From: Corynebacterium sp.
Lineage (GTDB): Bacteria > Actinomycetota > Actinomycetes > Mycobacteriales > Mycobacteriaceae
Reading direction: 5' to 3'
NCBI RefSeq assembly: GCF_030152825.1
Contig: NZ_JASLIP010000006.1
Coordinates: 1-64,000 of the forward strand
Length of the DNA stretch: 64,000 nucleotides
Both the position numbers and the translations under genes were made by a program. Positions 7,606-15,292 of the stretch are shown here, in pieces. Under the pieces are notes generated by a model that worked only from the letters and a program-made list of their open reading frames with translations, had not been told where the DNA came from and searched no databases. Position 1 is the first letter of the stretch. Every line of letters starts with the position of its first letter.

Positions 7606-10230
7606 ATGCTCGTGCTCACGATTGATACCGCCACGTCCTACGTTGTTTCTGGCCTCGTTGAGGTCAACCGTCGGGCGGGCAGTTGGGGCACGTTTGAGTA
7701 CTCCGCGACCACGCTCTCGCAGCGGGTGCAGCGCAACCCGCGTGGCCACATGGAGTTGTTGGTCCCGCATATTCAGGAGTCCCTTGCGGAGGCGGGACTG
7801 CGGCCGCGGGACGTCGAAGCGGTGGTCGTCGGAACTGGTCCGGGGCCGTTTACGGGGCTGCGCGTCGGGATGGCGACGGGGGCGGCGTTCGCGGACGCGA
7901 TCGGTGTTCCGGTGTTCGGGGTGGATTCGCTGTCCGCCACCGCCGCCAGTGTTGCGGCTGGTCACCAGGAATGTCTCGTTCTTTCCGACGCCAGGAGGCG
8001 CGAGTGGTACTCCGCCACCGCCACCGAGGCGGGTCGGCTGGTCGCTGGGCCGGCCGTGGGCAAGCCCGCGGACGTGCTGGCCGAGCACGGCTCCAAGCCC
8101 ATCGCGGTGGCGCTGACTGCCGAGGTTGCGAGTGCGATCGAAAAGCTTGAGGGGGATGAGAAGGCCGCAACCGAAGCCTGGCGGATCATCACGGAGGATG
8201 CTTACCCCACGCCCGAGGGGCTGGCGCTGGCGGGCGCGGATCAGCTGTGGTGGCTCGAGGGGGAGGGGCACTTCGTTCAGCGGCTGCGCCGCCCGCTGGT
8301 GGCGCAGTATTTGCGCCGGCCGGATGCCGCGGAGCCGAAGCGCAAGGAGCGCACTGCCGCGGTGAACTTCGCCGCGGCGGCCGAGGACGTGGCGGCTTTC
8401 GATCGGCTGGAGGCCGAGCAGCGGGAAGCCGAGGCCACGCTGGAAGGAGATGCGCCGGAGAAGACTGCTGGTGCTGGGGGCTCGACGGGTGCTGCCGCGC
8501 AGGCGACCAGCGGGGCCGGGGCGGAAGAAGTGCCAGCTGAACCTGCGAATGCCGAACCTGCAAACGCCGAACCAACGGTGGAGCTGCTGACACTGGACAG
8601 CGCCTCCCTGGCTGACCTGGAGGCGATGGCGCGGATCGAGCAGGAGCTGTTCAGCGAGGAATCTCCCTGGTCCCTGGAGGCCTTCCGCGCCGAGCTGGCT
8701 AACCCCCGCAACTATTACGTCGCCCTGCGGGTGGCCGGTCAGCTGCTGGGCTACGCGGGCATCGCGCTCAACGGGCCGACCGCCGATCCCGAGTGGGAGA
8801 TCCACACCGTCGCGCTGTCCCCGGAGCAGCAGGGCAAGGGCTACTCCCGGCTGCTGATGGACAAGCTCCTCGAGCCCCTGCAGGTCATCGGCGGGCCAGT
8901 GTACCTGGAGGTTCGCGACGGCAACGCCCCGGCCGTGGGGCTCTACGAAAGCTATGGCTTCGAGGTCACCGGCCGGCGCAAGGGCTACTACCAGCCCTCG
9001 GGCGCAGATGCCCTCACCATGTTCCGGCCCGACGAGAAGCGCCCGAGCCAGGCGGAAGGTGGGGCCCAGGACACGGGGACCCAGGACGCCGCTGCGCAGG
9101 GGAGCGCTACCGATGTCGCAGAGTCCATGCTGGTCATGGGCATCGAAAGTTCCTGCGACGAGACCGGCGTGGGCGTCGTCCGCATGAGCACGCCCGCCGC
9201 TGAGCAGGAGGAAGCAGGCAGCGCCCCGGTCGTCGAGGAGCTCGTCAACCAGGTCGCCAGCTCCATGGAGCAGCACGCCCGCTTCGGTGGCGTGGTCCCG
9301 GAGATCGCCAGCCGCGCCCACTTGGAAGCCATGCAGCCCACAATGCGGGCGGCGATGCGCAGCCTGCAGAAGCAGACCCGCATCGGGCAGCGCCCGGACG
9401 CCGTCGCCGTGACCATCGGCCCGGGGCTCGCCGGCGCGCTCATGGTGGGCGCCGCCGCAGCCAAGGCCTACGCCGCCGCCTGGGAGGTGCCGTTCTACGC
9501 CGTGAACCACCTGGGCGGGCACGTCGCCGTCGAGGCGCTCACGGAGGAGGGCCACGAGCCGCTGAAGAATGCCATCGCGCTGCTCGTCAGCGGCGGGCAC
9601 ACCCAGATCCTGCAGGTCGACGGCGTGGGCAAACCCATGACGGAGCTTGGCAGCACCCTCGACGACGCCGCTGGGGAGGCCTATGACAAGGTCTCCCGCC
9701 TCCTCGGTCTCGGCTACCCGGGCGGGCCCGTCATCGACCGCTTGGCCCGCCAGGGCAACCGCAAGGCCATCGCCTTCCCTCGCGGCATGATGCGCCCGCA
9801 GGACTCCCGCTATGACTTCTCCTTCTCCGGCCTGAAGACCGCCGTCGCGCGCTTCGTCGAGCGCGCCGAGGCCGCCGGGCAGGTGGGGGAGAACGCGATC
9901 CCCGTGGAGGATGTCTGCGCCTCCTTCCAGGAGGCCGTGGCCGACGTGCTCACCGCCAAGGCTCTGCGCGCCTGCGAGGACACGGGCGCGAATGTGCTGC
10001 TGCTCGGCGGCGGAGTTTCCGCGAACTCCCGGCTGCGCGGGCTGGCCGCCGACCGCTGCCACGACGCCGGGGTGGAGCTGCGCATCCCGCCGCTGCCGCT
10101 GTGCACCGATAACGGCGTGATGATCGCCGCCCTGGCTGCACAGCTCATCAGCGAGGGCGCCCAGCCAACCGCGATGTCCGCCGGTACCGATCCGGCCCTT
10201 GAGGTGGAGGTTCCGATCCTCACCGACTAG
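7606..10230 (+). CDS. Triple fusion TsaB-RimI-TsaD (t6A synthesis and ribosomal protein S18 acetyltransferase)
   Basis: One open frame of 874 residues contains three proteins normally encoded by neighbouring genes. Residues 1-240 are TsaB (MLVLTIDTATSYVV, VVGTGPGPFTGLRVG). Residues 325-475 are a GNAT acetyltransferase like RimI (ALSPEQQGKGYSRLLMD acetyl-CoA loop, GNAPAVGLYESYGFEVTGRR). Residues 508-874 are TsaD (MGIESSCDETGVGVV, the metal-binding HLGGH, LVSGGHTQI, DFSFSGLKTAV, LLGGGVSANSRL). The linkers are Ala/Glu/Gly rich (residues 240-324, including repeated PANAE) and Gln/Ala/Thr rich (476-507). No stop or frameshift separates them. TsaB and TsaD form a heterodimer, so fusing them would fix stoichiometry. 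An internal start at ATG 9127 with no clear ribosome-binding site could also give free TsaD. Confidence 0.92.
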   Translation: MLVLTIDTATSYVVSGLVEVNRRAGSWGTFEYSATTLSQRVQRNPRGHMELLVPHIQESLAEAGLRPRDVEAVVVGTGPGPFTGLRVGMATGAAFADAIGVPVFGVDSLSATAASVAAGHQECLVLSDARRREWYSATATEAGRLVAGPAVGKPADVLAEHGSKPIAVALTAEVASAIEKLEGDEKAATEAWRIITEDAYPTPEGLALAGADQLWWLEGEGHFVQRLRRPLVAQYLRRPDAAEPKRKERTAAVNFAAAAEDVAAFDRLEAEQREAEATLEGDAPEKTAGAGGSTGAAAQATSGAGAEEVPAEPANAEPANAEPTVELLTLDSASLADLEAMARIEQELFSEESPWSLEAFRAELANPRNYYVALRVAGQLLGYAGIALNGPTADPEWEIHTVALSPEQQGKGYSRLLMDKLLEPLQVIGGPVYLEVRDGNAPAVGLYESYGFEVTGRRKGYYQPSGADALTMFRPDEKRPSQAEGGAQDTGTQDAAAQGSATDVAESMLVMGIESSCDETGVGVVRMSTPAAEQEEAGSAPVVEELVNQVASSMEQHARFGGVVPEIASRAHLEAMQPTMRAAMRSLQKQTRIGQRPDAVAVTIGPGLAGALMVGAAAAKAYAAAWEVPFYAVNHLGGHVAVEALTEEGHEPLKNAIALLVSGGHTQILQVDGVGKPMTELGSTLDDAAGEAYDKVSRLLGLGYPGGPVIDRLARQGNRKAIAFPRGMMRPQDSRYDFSFSGLKTAVARFVERAEAAGQVGENAIPVEDVCASFQEAVADVLTAKALRACEDTGANVLLLGGGVSANSRLRGLAADRCHDAGVELRIPPLPLCTDNGVMIAALAAQLISEGAQPTAMSAGTDPALEVEVPILTD

Positions 10231-10465
10231 GCGGAAGGTGCGGGCCAGTCGAGGCGGGGACGTCGTCCGGGCGGGGCGTCGAACCCCACTGCCGAAACAG
10301 ACGGACTAGCGGCGGTGGGGGCGTCGTCGTTAAAGCAAAAAGGGAGGGGGACAATAGACGGGATCTGGAGCGGCTGCGCCGTCGGTCGACGCGCGATGAG
10401 CGACCGCGGCGGCAAGACAGAGCGGGGCAGAGCAGGGCTGAGTAAGCCCGACTCAACCGGCGCTG
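10231..10465. other. Gap before groES; no gene seen
   Basis: I see no convincing coding frame here. It holds one reverse-strand copy of the dispersed T-rich/GACG motif (10317-10335) and ends at the groES promoter. Confidence 0.5.
10317..10335 (-). repeat. Reverse copy of dispersed CTTTAACGACG...CCCC motif
   Basis: Read on the minus strand this is CTTTAACGACGACGCCCCC, close to the trmL copy at 41797-41814. See the finding on the dispersed motif. Confidence 0.35.
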
Positions 10466-10494
10466 TTGAGGGTTAGCACTTGGGTGGGTAGAGT
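10466..10494 (+). promoter_or_regulatory. groESL promoter overlapping CIRCE
   Basis: TTGAGG (10466-10471) and TAGAGT (10489-10494) are 17 bp apart and lie across the CIRCE operator, so bound HrcA would block RNA polymerase. The transcript would carry a leader of about 130 bases before groES. Confidence 0.5.
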
Positions 10495-10499
10495 GCTAG
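10473..10499 (+). promoter_or_regulatory. CIRCE operator (HrcA site)
   Basis: TTAGCACTT, nine bases, then GAGTGCTAG: the classic CIRCE inverted repeat with consensus TTAGCACTC-N9-GAGTGCTAA, one change in each arm. It predicts HrcA repression of groES-groEL released by heat shock. Confidence 0.92.
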
Positions 10500-10630
10500 T
10501 TAGGTTGTTTGACACACAGTTGTTCACCCGCGACGACGGCTGTGCACGGAAAACAAACCGGCAGAAAAGAACCAAGCCCCAATCAACGGGGCGAAAAGAA
10601 AACCTTGAGGAATACACGGAGGTATTCAAC

Positions 10631-10930
10631 GTGGCTAACGTCAACATCAAGCCGCTCGAGGACCGCGTTCTGGTCCAGATCGTCGAAGCAGAGACAACCA
10701 CTGCATCCGGCCTGGTGATCCCAGATTCCGCACAGGAGAAGCCACAGGAAGCAACCGTCGTCGCAGTCGGCCCAGGCCGTTGGGCAGACGATGACGACCG
10801 CATCCCGATGGACGTCAAGGAAGGCGACACTGTCATCTTCTCCAAGTTCGGCGGCACCGAGCTGAAGTACGAGGGCCAGGAGTACCTGCTGCTCAACCAG
10901 CGCGACATCCTCGCCGTCATTGAAAAGTAA
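10631..10930 (+). CDS. groES: Co-chaperonin GroES
   Basis: The 99-residue lid of the chaperonin cage, starting at GTG 10631 after a strong GGAGG at 10618-10622. It begins VNIKPLEDRVLVQ and has the mobile loop ETTTASGLVIPDSAQEKP and the closing region YLLLNQRDILAVIEK. Length is exactly as expected. groEL follows 11 bp later and both are controlled by the CIRCE site upstream. Confidence 0.98.
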   Translation: MANVNIKPLEDRVLVQIVEAETTTASGLVIPDSAQEKPQEATVVAVGPGRWADDDDRIPMDVKEGDTVIFSKFGGTELKYEGQEYLLLNQRDILAVIEK

Positions 10931-10941
10931 GCGGGTAACGC

Positions 10942-12552
10942 ATGTCCAAACTCATCGCATTTGATCAAGAAGCCCGCCAGGGCCTCCAGAAGGGTGTCGA
11001 CACGCTCGCTGACGCGGTGAAGGTGACGCTCGGCCCGCGCGGCCGCAACGTCGTGCTGGACCGTGCCTTCGGTGGCCCACTGGTCACCAACGACGGCGTG
11101 ACCATCGCCCGCGACATCGACCTCGAAGACCCCTTCGAGGACCTCGGTGCACAGCTGGTGAAGTCCGTCGCCATCAAGACCAACGACATCGCAGGTGACG
11201 GCACCACCACCGCCACCCTGCTGGCACAGGCGCTCATCAACGAGGGCCTGCGCAACGTCGCCGCCGGTGCTAACCCGATCGCGCTGAACCGCGGCATCGC
11301 CACCGCCTCCGAGAAGGTCGTGGAGCTGCTGAAGGAGCGCGCGCAGGAGGTTTCCGACGCCGCTGCGATCGCCAATGTCGCGACCGTCTCCTCCCGCGAC
11401 GAGTCCATCGGCAAGATGGTCTCCGACGCCTTCGAGAAGGTCGGACGCGACGGCGTGGTCACCGTCGAGGAGTCCCAGTCCCTCGAGGACGAAGCCACCG
11501 TCACCGAAGGCCTGTCCTTCGACAAGGGCTACCTGTCCCCGTACTTCGTCACTGACACTGATTCCGGTCAGGCCGTCCTTGAAAACCCGCTGGTCCTGCT
11601 GGTCCGCGAGAAGATCTCCAGCCTGCCGGACTTCCTGCCGGTCCTGGAGCAGATCGCCCAGTCCGGCAAGGAAGTACTGATCATCGCCGAGGACATCGAG
11701 GGCGAGCCCCTGCAGATGCTGGTGGTCAACTCCATCCGCAAGTCCCTGAAGGTCGTGGGCGTGAAGTCCCCGTACTTCGGTGACCGCCGCAAGGCATTCA
11801 TGGATGACCTGGCCATCGTCACCGGCGCCACCGTCGTCGACAAGGAGCTCGGCGGGAAGCTGTCCGCCGTCACCCTGGACGACATGGGCACCGCGCGCCG
11901 CATCACCGTCACGAAGGACGAGACCGTCATCGTTGACGGCGGCGGTTCGCTGGACGCCGTGGCCGAGCGCCGCACCCAGCTGCGTCGGGACATCGAGAAC
12001 ACCGACTCGAACTGGGACCGCGAGAAGCTCGAGGAGCGCCTCGCGAAGCTGTCCGGCGGCGTGGCTGTGCTGCGCGTCGGCGGCGCGACCGAGACCGAGG
12101 TCAACGAGCGCAAGCTGCGCGTCGAGGATGCGATCAACGCGGCCCGTGCCGCGGCGCAGGAGGGCGTGATCGCCGGTGGTGGTTCCGTGCTCGTGCAGAT
12201 CGCTGAGGAGATCGACAAGCTCGCTGCTGCCGAGACCGGCGACGAGGCCGTGGGCATGAAGACCCTGGCCAAGGCGCTGCGTCGCCCGGCGTTCTGGATT
12301 GCTGAGAATGCTGGTCTCGATGGGGCAGTGGTGGTCTCCAAGACCGCGGAGCAGGAGAATGGCTCCGGCTTTAACGCTGCGACCCTCGAGTACGGCAACC
12401 TGCTGGAGCAGGGCATCATCGACCCGGTGAAGGTCACGCACAGCGCCGTTGTGAACGCCACCTCCGTGGCGCGCATGGTGCTGACCACCGAGACCGCTGT
12501 GGTTGATAAGCCAGAGAAGGCTGAGCCTGCAGCCGGTGGCCACCAGCACTAG
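10942..12552 (+). CDS. groL: Chaperonin GroEL, GroEL1-type with His-ending tail
   Basis: A 536-residue 60-kDa chaperonin. The ATP site is seen in VTLGPRGRNVVLD and NDIAGDGTTTATLLAQ, and the hinge region in VEEGVIAGGG-like EGVIAGGGSVLVQ. The C-terminus is AAGGHQH rather than the GGM-repeat tail of the housekeeping GroEL. In actinobacteria the copy next to groES is usually GroEL1 with a His-containing tail, while an essential GroEL2 lies elsewhere, so this is probably GroEL1 (in mycobacteria linked to mycolic-acid metabolism and biofilms). A terminator follows at 12621. Confidence 0.95.
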   Translation: MSKLIAFDQEARQGLQKGVDTLADAVKVTLGPRGRNVVLDRAFGGPLVTNDGVTIARDIDLEDPFEDLGAQLVKSVAIKTNDIAGDGTTTATLLAQALINEGLRNVAAGANPIALNRGIATASEKVVELLKERAQEVSDAAAIANVATVSSRDESIGKMVSDAFEKVGRDGVVTVEESQSLEDEATVTEGLSFDKGYLSPYFVTDTDSGQAVLENPLVLLVREKISSLPDFLPVLEQIAQSGKEVLIIAEDIEGEPLQMLVVNSIRKSLKVVGVKSPYFGDRRKAFMDDLAIVTGATVVDKELGGKLSAVTLDDMGTARRITVTKDETVIVDGGGSLDAVAERRTQLRRDIENTDSNWDREKLEERLAKLSGGVAVLRVGGATETEVNERKLRVEDAINAARAAAQEGVIAGGGSVLVQIAEEIDKLAAAETGDEAVGMKTLAKALRRPAFWIAENAGLDGAVVVSKTAEQENGSGFNAATLEYGNLLEQGIIDPVKVTHSAVVNATSVARMVLTTETAVVDKPEKAEPAAGGHQH

Positions 12553-12620
12553 TTGCTAGGGCGCTCTGGGAAAGAGTGCTCGGAACGCGCGCTCTAGGAG
12601 CACGTAACCCGCGAGCGCGT

Positions 12621-12662
12621 AACCCCCGGGACTAGTTCAATCGCGAGCTGTCCCGGGGGTTT
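12621..12662 (+). terminator. Terminator of groES-groEL
   Basis: Arms AACCCCCGGGAC and GTCCCGGGGGTT form a 12-bp perfect stem followed by TTCGCTTT, 70 bp after the groEL stop. Confidence 0.85.
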
Positions 12663-12709
12663 CGCTTTGCACATTGCTCCCGCCGGTGAGGCTTGGGCGG
12701 AGGGGATGC

Positions 12710-12771
12710 ATGTTTTGCAGAGTTTGATGTCGGAAAATCGTGAAAAACCGGCATTAAACTCTGCAAAACAT
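12710..12771 (+). repeat. 24-bp inverted repeat; RNA-like hairpin with two G-U pairs
   Basis: Left arm 12710-12733 and right arm 12748-12771 flank a 14-base A-rich loop. The arms differ at two positions, and both differences become G-U pairs in a plus-strand RNA (they would be A-C mismatches on the other strand). The gap 12663-12917 holds no gene that I can support. The element is far more AT-rich than its surroundings (ends ATGTTTTGCAG / CTGCAAAACAT). Function unknown. Confidence 0.8.
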
Positions 12772-12834
12772 AAAGAGCGCCGGGGTTGGGGACCAGCGGA
12801 GGGGGGTGAGGGGCAGGCCCCGGGCACTTGTGCG

Positions 12835-12892
12835 GTTTTGGGCCGTGGCGTGCCAGGAAACGTGCGAATTGTGGCACAGCACAGCCCAAAAC
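12835..12892. repeat. Second, imperfect 21-bp inverted repeat
   Basis: Arms 12835-12855 (GTTTTGGGC..GTG..GTGCCA) and 12872-12892 are complementary with three mismatches around a 16-base spacer. One mismatch would be a G-U pair on the minus strand. It lies 63 bp after the first hairpin and 25 bp before the terminator at 12918. Confidence 0.65.
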
Positions 12893-12917
12893 GGGGATCC
12901 TTGGGGCCCGGGCAGAG

Positions 12918-12950
12918 CGAAAGCCCCGCCAGGAAAGGTCGGGGCTTTCG
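12918..12950 (-). terminator. Terminator of the DUF5319 gene
   Basis: CGAAAGCCCCG and CGGGGCTTTCG form an 11-bp perfect stem with an 11-base loop, starting nine bases after the stop of the minus-strand gene. Confidence 0.75.
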
Positions 12951-12958
12951 GATAAGAA

Positions 12959-13384
12959 CTACAGCCGCCCGGTCCAGGGGAAGCGGGCGCGCAGCTGCTC
13001 GTTGGCGAAATCCATCGCATCCGCGTAACCCAGGCAGTAATCCCAGGTCACATAATCCTGCGGGGATGGCGCAGCCGAAGGCTCGTGCACCGGCAGGTGC
13101 TGGTGGTTCAGCATCGAGAGGATATTCGACTCGATGATTCCCCAGTCGTAGTAGTGCTGCTCATCGCAGTCCTCGCAGAGCATCGCCACGCCCCGCACAC
13201 CGTGCGGCTCCAGCAGCTCCCGGAAGACCCGCACGTTCGCAAGGTCTTCACGCAGCGCGGCTTCCTCAGCCGCGTCGATCGGCTCCATGACTTCATCGCC
13301 CTCGACGGGCCCCAAAAGGGACGCCGGATCGTTCGGATCATCCGCGAAGGGATCCGGCGGCATCTGATAGTTACTAAAGCTCAC
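12959..13384 (-). CDS. DUF5319 protein (actinobacterial, next to guaB)
   Basis: From GTG 13384 the product is 141 residues and starts VSFSNYQMPPDPFADDPNDP; a longer frame to 13429 adds 15 unlikely residues. It is acidic, with a Cys pair (CEDCDEQHYYDW) followed by conserved aromatic and acidic residues (DYVTWDYCLGYADAMDF). No enzyme motif is recognised. A homologue lies next to guaB2 in mycobacteria (divergent, as here), and that position is the main support for the family name. Function unknown; the CxxC might bind metal. Confidence 0.8.
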   Translation of the reverse strand: MSFSNYQMPPDPFADDPNDPASLLGPVEGDEVMEPIDAAEEAALREDLANVRVFRELLEPHGVRGVAMLCEDCDEQHYYDWGIIESNILSMLNHQHLPVHEPSAAPSPQDYVTWDYCLGYADAMDFANEQLRARFPWTGRL

Positions 13385-13587
13385 GAAACCCACCGTACCC
13401 GCAAGCCAACCCGGAAAACACATTCGCAACGTTTAGCGCTAAAGTAAGGACTAATAAAAGCTCGTAACCGAAGCTGCGCTAGCGAATCTGGCACAACCCG
13501 CAGGCAGGTGCGTGTCTCGCGGGGAAAGCGGAAGACCTTCGCCGGTGCGGATCGTGCGCTGACAACGCGATGGAAGGATCAGGCCTT

Positions 13588-15147
13588 ATGGCAAACCCAC
13601 AGTCCACTAACAACTCTCAGGCAGCCCAGCGCGTGGAGACCGGGGGCGACGATCCGAACAAGGTTGCTCTCACCGGACTCACTTTCGACGACGTCCTTCT
13701 GATCCCGGACGCTTCCGAGGTCATTCCTTCCGCTGTGGATACCGCGACCCAGTTCTCGCGCAACATCAAGCTGAACGTCCCGATCGCTTCCGCAGCGATG
13801 GACACCGTCACCGAGGGGCGCATGGCCATCGCCATGGCTCGCCAGGGTGGCATCGGTGTGCTGCACCGCAACCTCTCCGTCGAGGCGCAGGCCGAGCAGG
13901 TCGAGATCGTGAAGCGTTCCGAGGCCGGCATGGTCACCAACCCGGTCACCGCCAGCCCGGACATGACGATCGAGGAGGTCGACGAGATCTGCGGCCGTTT
14001 CCGCATCTCCGGCCTGCCGGTCGTCGACGAGGACCAGACCCTGCTGGGCATCATCACCAACCGCGACATGCGTTTCGAGCGCGACATCAACCGCCCTGTC
14101 CGTGAGGTCATGACGCCGATGCCGCTGATCGTCGCCGAGCAAGGTGTCTCCGCCGACGCCGCGCTGCGCCTGCTGTCGGAGAACAAGGTCGAGAAGCTGC
14201 CGATCGTCGATGGCGCGGGTAAGCTCACCGGCCTGATCACCGTCAAGGATTTCGCGAAGCGCGAGCAGTACCCGAATGCAGCGAAGGACTCCTCCGGCCG
14301 TCTCGTCGTCGCTGCTGGTATCGGTACCGGTGAGGACGCCTGGAAGCGCGCCACCGCACTCGTCGACGCTGGGGTGGACGCCCTCGTCGTCGACACCGCG
14401 CACGCCCACAACCGCGGCGTGCTGGACATGGTCTCTCGCGTGAAGAAGGAATTCGGCGACCGTGTGGACGTCATCGGCGGTAACCTCGCGACCCGCGAGG
14501 CTGCGCAGGCGATGATCGACGCTGGCGCCGACGGCATCAAGGTCGGTATCGGCCCGGGCTCCATCTGCACCACCCGCGTCGTCGCTGGTGTCGGTGCCCC
14601 GCAGATCACCGCGATCATGGAGGCAGCCGTTCCAGCCCGCGCTGCTGGCGTCCCGATCATTGCGGACGGCGGCATGCAGTACTCCGGTGACATCGCCAAG
14701 GCCCTGGCCGCTGGCGCATCCACCGTGATGCTGGGCTCCATGCTGGCGGGTTGCGCCGAGACCCCGGGTGAGGTCGTCACCGTCGGTGGCAAGCAGTACA
14801 AGCGCTACCGCGGCATGGGCTCCCTGGGTGCGATGCAGGGCCGTGGCCTGACCGGCGAGAAGCGTTCCTACTCCAAGGACCGTTACTTCCAGGCCGATGT
14901 GAAGTCCGAGGAGAAGCTGGTGCCGGAGGGCATCGAGGGGCGCGTGCCATTCCGTGGCAGCCTGGACCAAATTCTCCACCAGCAGGTCGGTGGCCTTCGC
15001 GCCGCCATGGGCTACACGGGTGCCGCCACTATCGAGGAGCTGAACAACGCTCGCTTCGTGCGCATCACCTCCGCTGGCCTGCGCGAGTCCCACCCGCACG
15101 ACGTGCAGGGCATCGCCACCGCACCGAACTACGACCCGAACCGCTAA
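13588..15147 (+). CDS. guaB: IMP dehydrogenase
   Basis: Oxidises IMP to XMP, the rate-limiting step to GMP. Start ATG 13588 is chosen over the in-frame ATG 13570 because GGAAGGA lies 9 bases before it; the protein has 519 residues. It shows the TIM-barrel start GLTFDDVLLIPDASEV, two CBS domains (about residues 115-235, e.g. TSPDMTI-like ASPDMTIEEVDEI and MTPMPLIVAEQG), the catalytic Cys loop GPGSICTTRVVAG and the flap RGMGSLGAM. Followed by guaB3 and, after the broken ABC operon, guaA, so the GMP branch is clustered. Confidence 0.97.
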   Translation: MANPQSTNNSQAAQRVETGGDDPNKVALTGLTFDDVLLIPDASEVIPSAVDTATQFSRNIKLNVPIASAAMDTVTEGRMAIAMARQGGIGVLHRNLSVEAQAEQVEIVKRSEAGMVTNPVTASPDMTIEEVDEICGRFRISGLPVVDEDQTLLGIITNRDMRFERDINRPVREVMTPMPLIVAEQGVSADAALRLLSENKVEKLPIVDGAGKLTGLITVKDFAKREQYPNAAKDSSGRLVVAAGIGTGEDAWKRATALVDAGVDALVVDTAHAHNRGVLDMVSRVKKEFGDRVDVIGGNLATREAAQAMIDAGADGIKVGIGPGSICTTRVVAGVGAPQITAIMEAAVPARAAGVPIIADGGMQYSGDIAKALAAGASTVMLGSMLAGCAETPGEVVTVGGKQYKRYRGMGSLGAMQGRGLTGEKRSYSKDRYFQADVKSEEKLVPEGIEGRVPFRGSLDQILHQQVGGLRAAMGYTGAATIEELNNARFVRITSAGLRESHPHDVQGIATAPNYDPNR

Positions 15148-15292
15148 TCCCACCGGTCGGCTTCGCACACAGCGGAAGCCGGCCACTACCGATTAGCCTC
15201 GTTCTAGAGATAAGCCTCCCCCCCCTGGCCAGCGGGGTGCGCCGCCCACACCACCGCAGCGCACCCCGCTGACCCACGAAATAAGGACCAAC

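Noticed and set aside
10453..12549. 698-codon minus-strand frame opposite groES-groEL
   Set aside because: Shadow of GroES/GroEL; no family motif and it runs through the CIRCE region.
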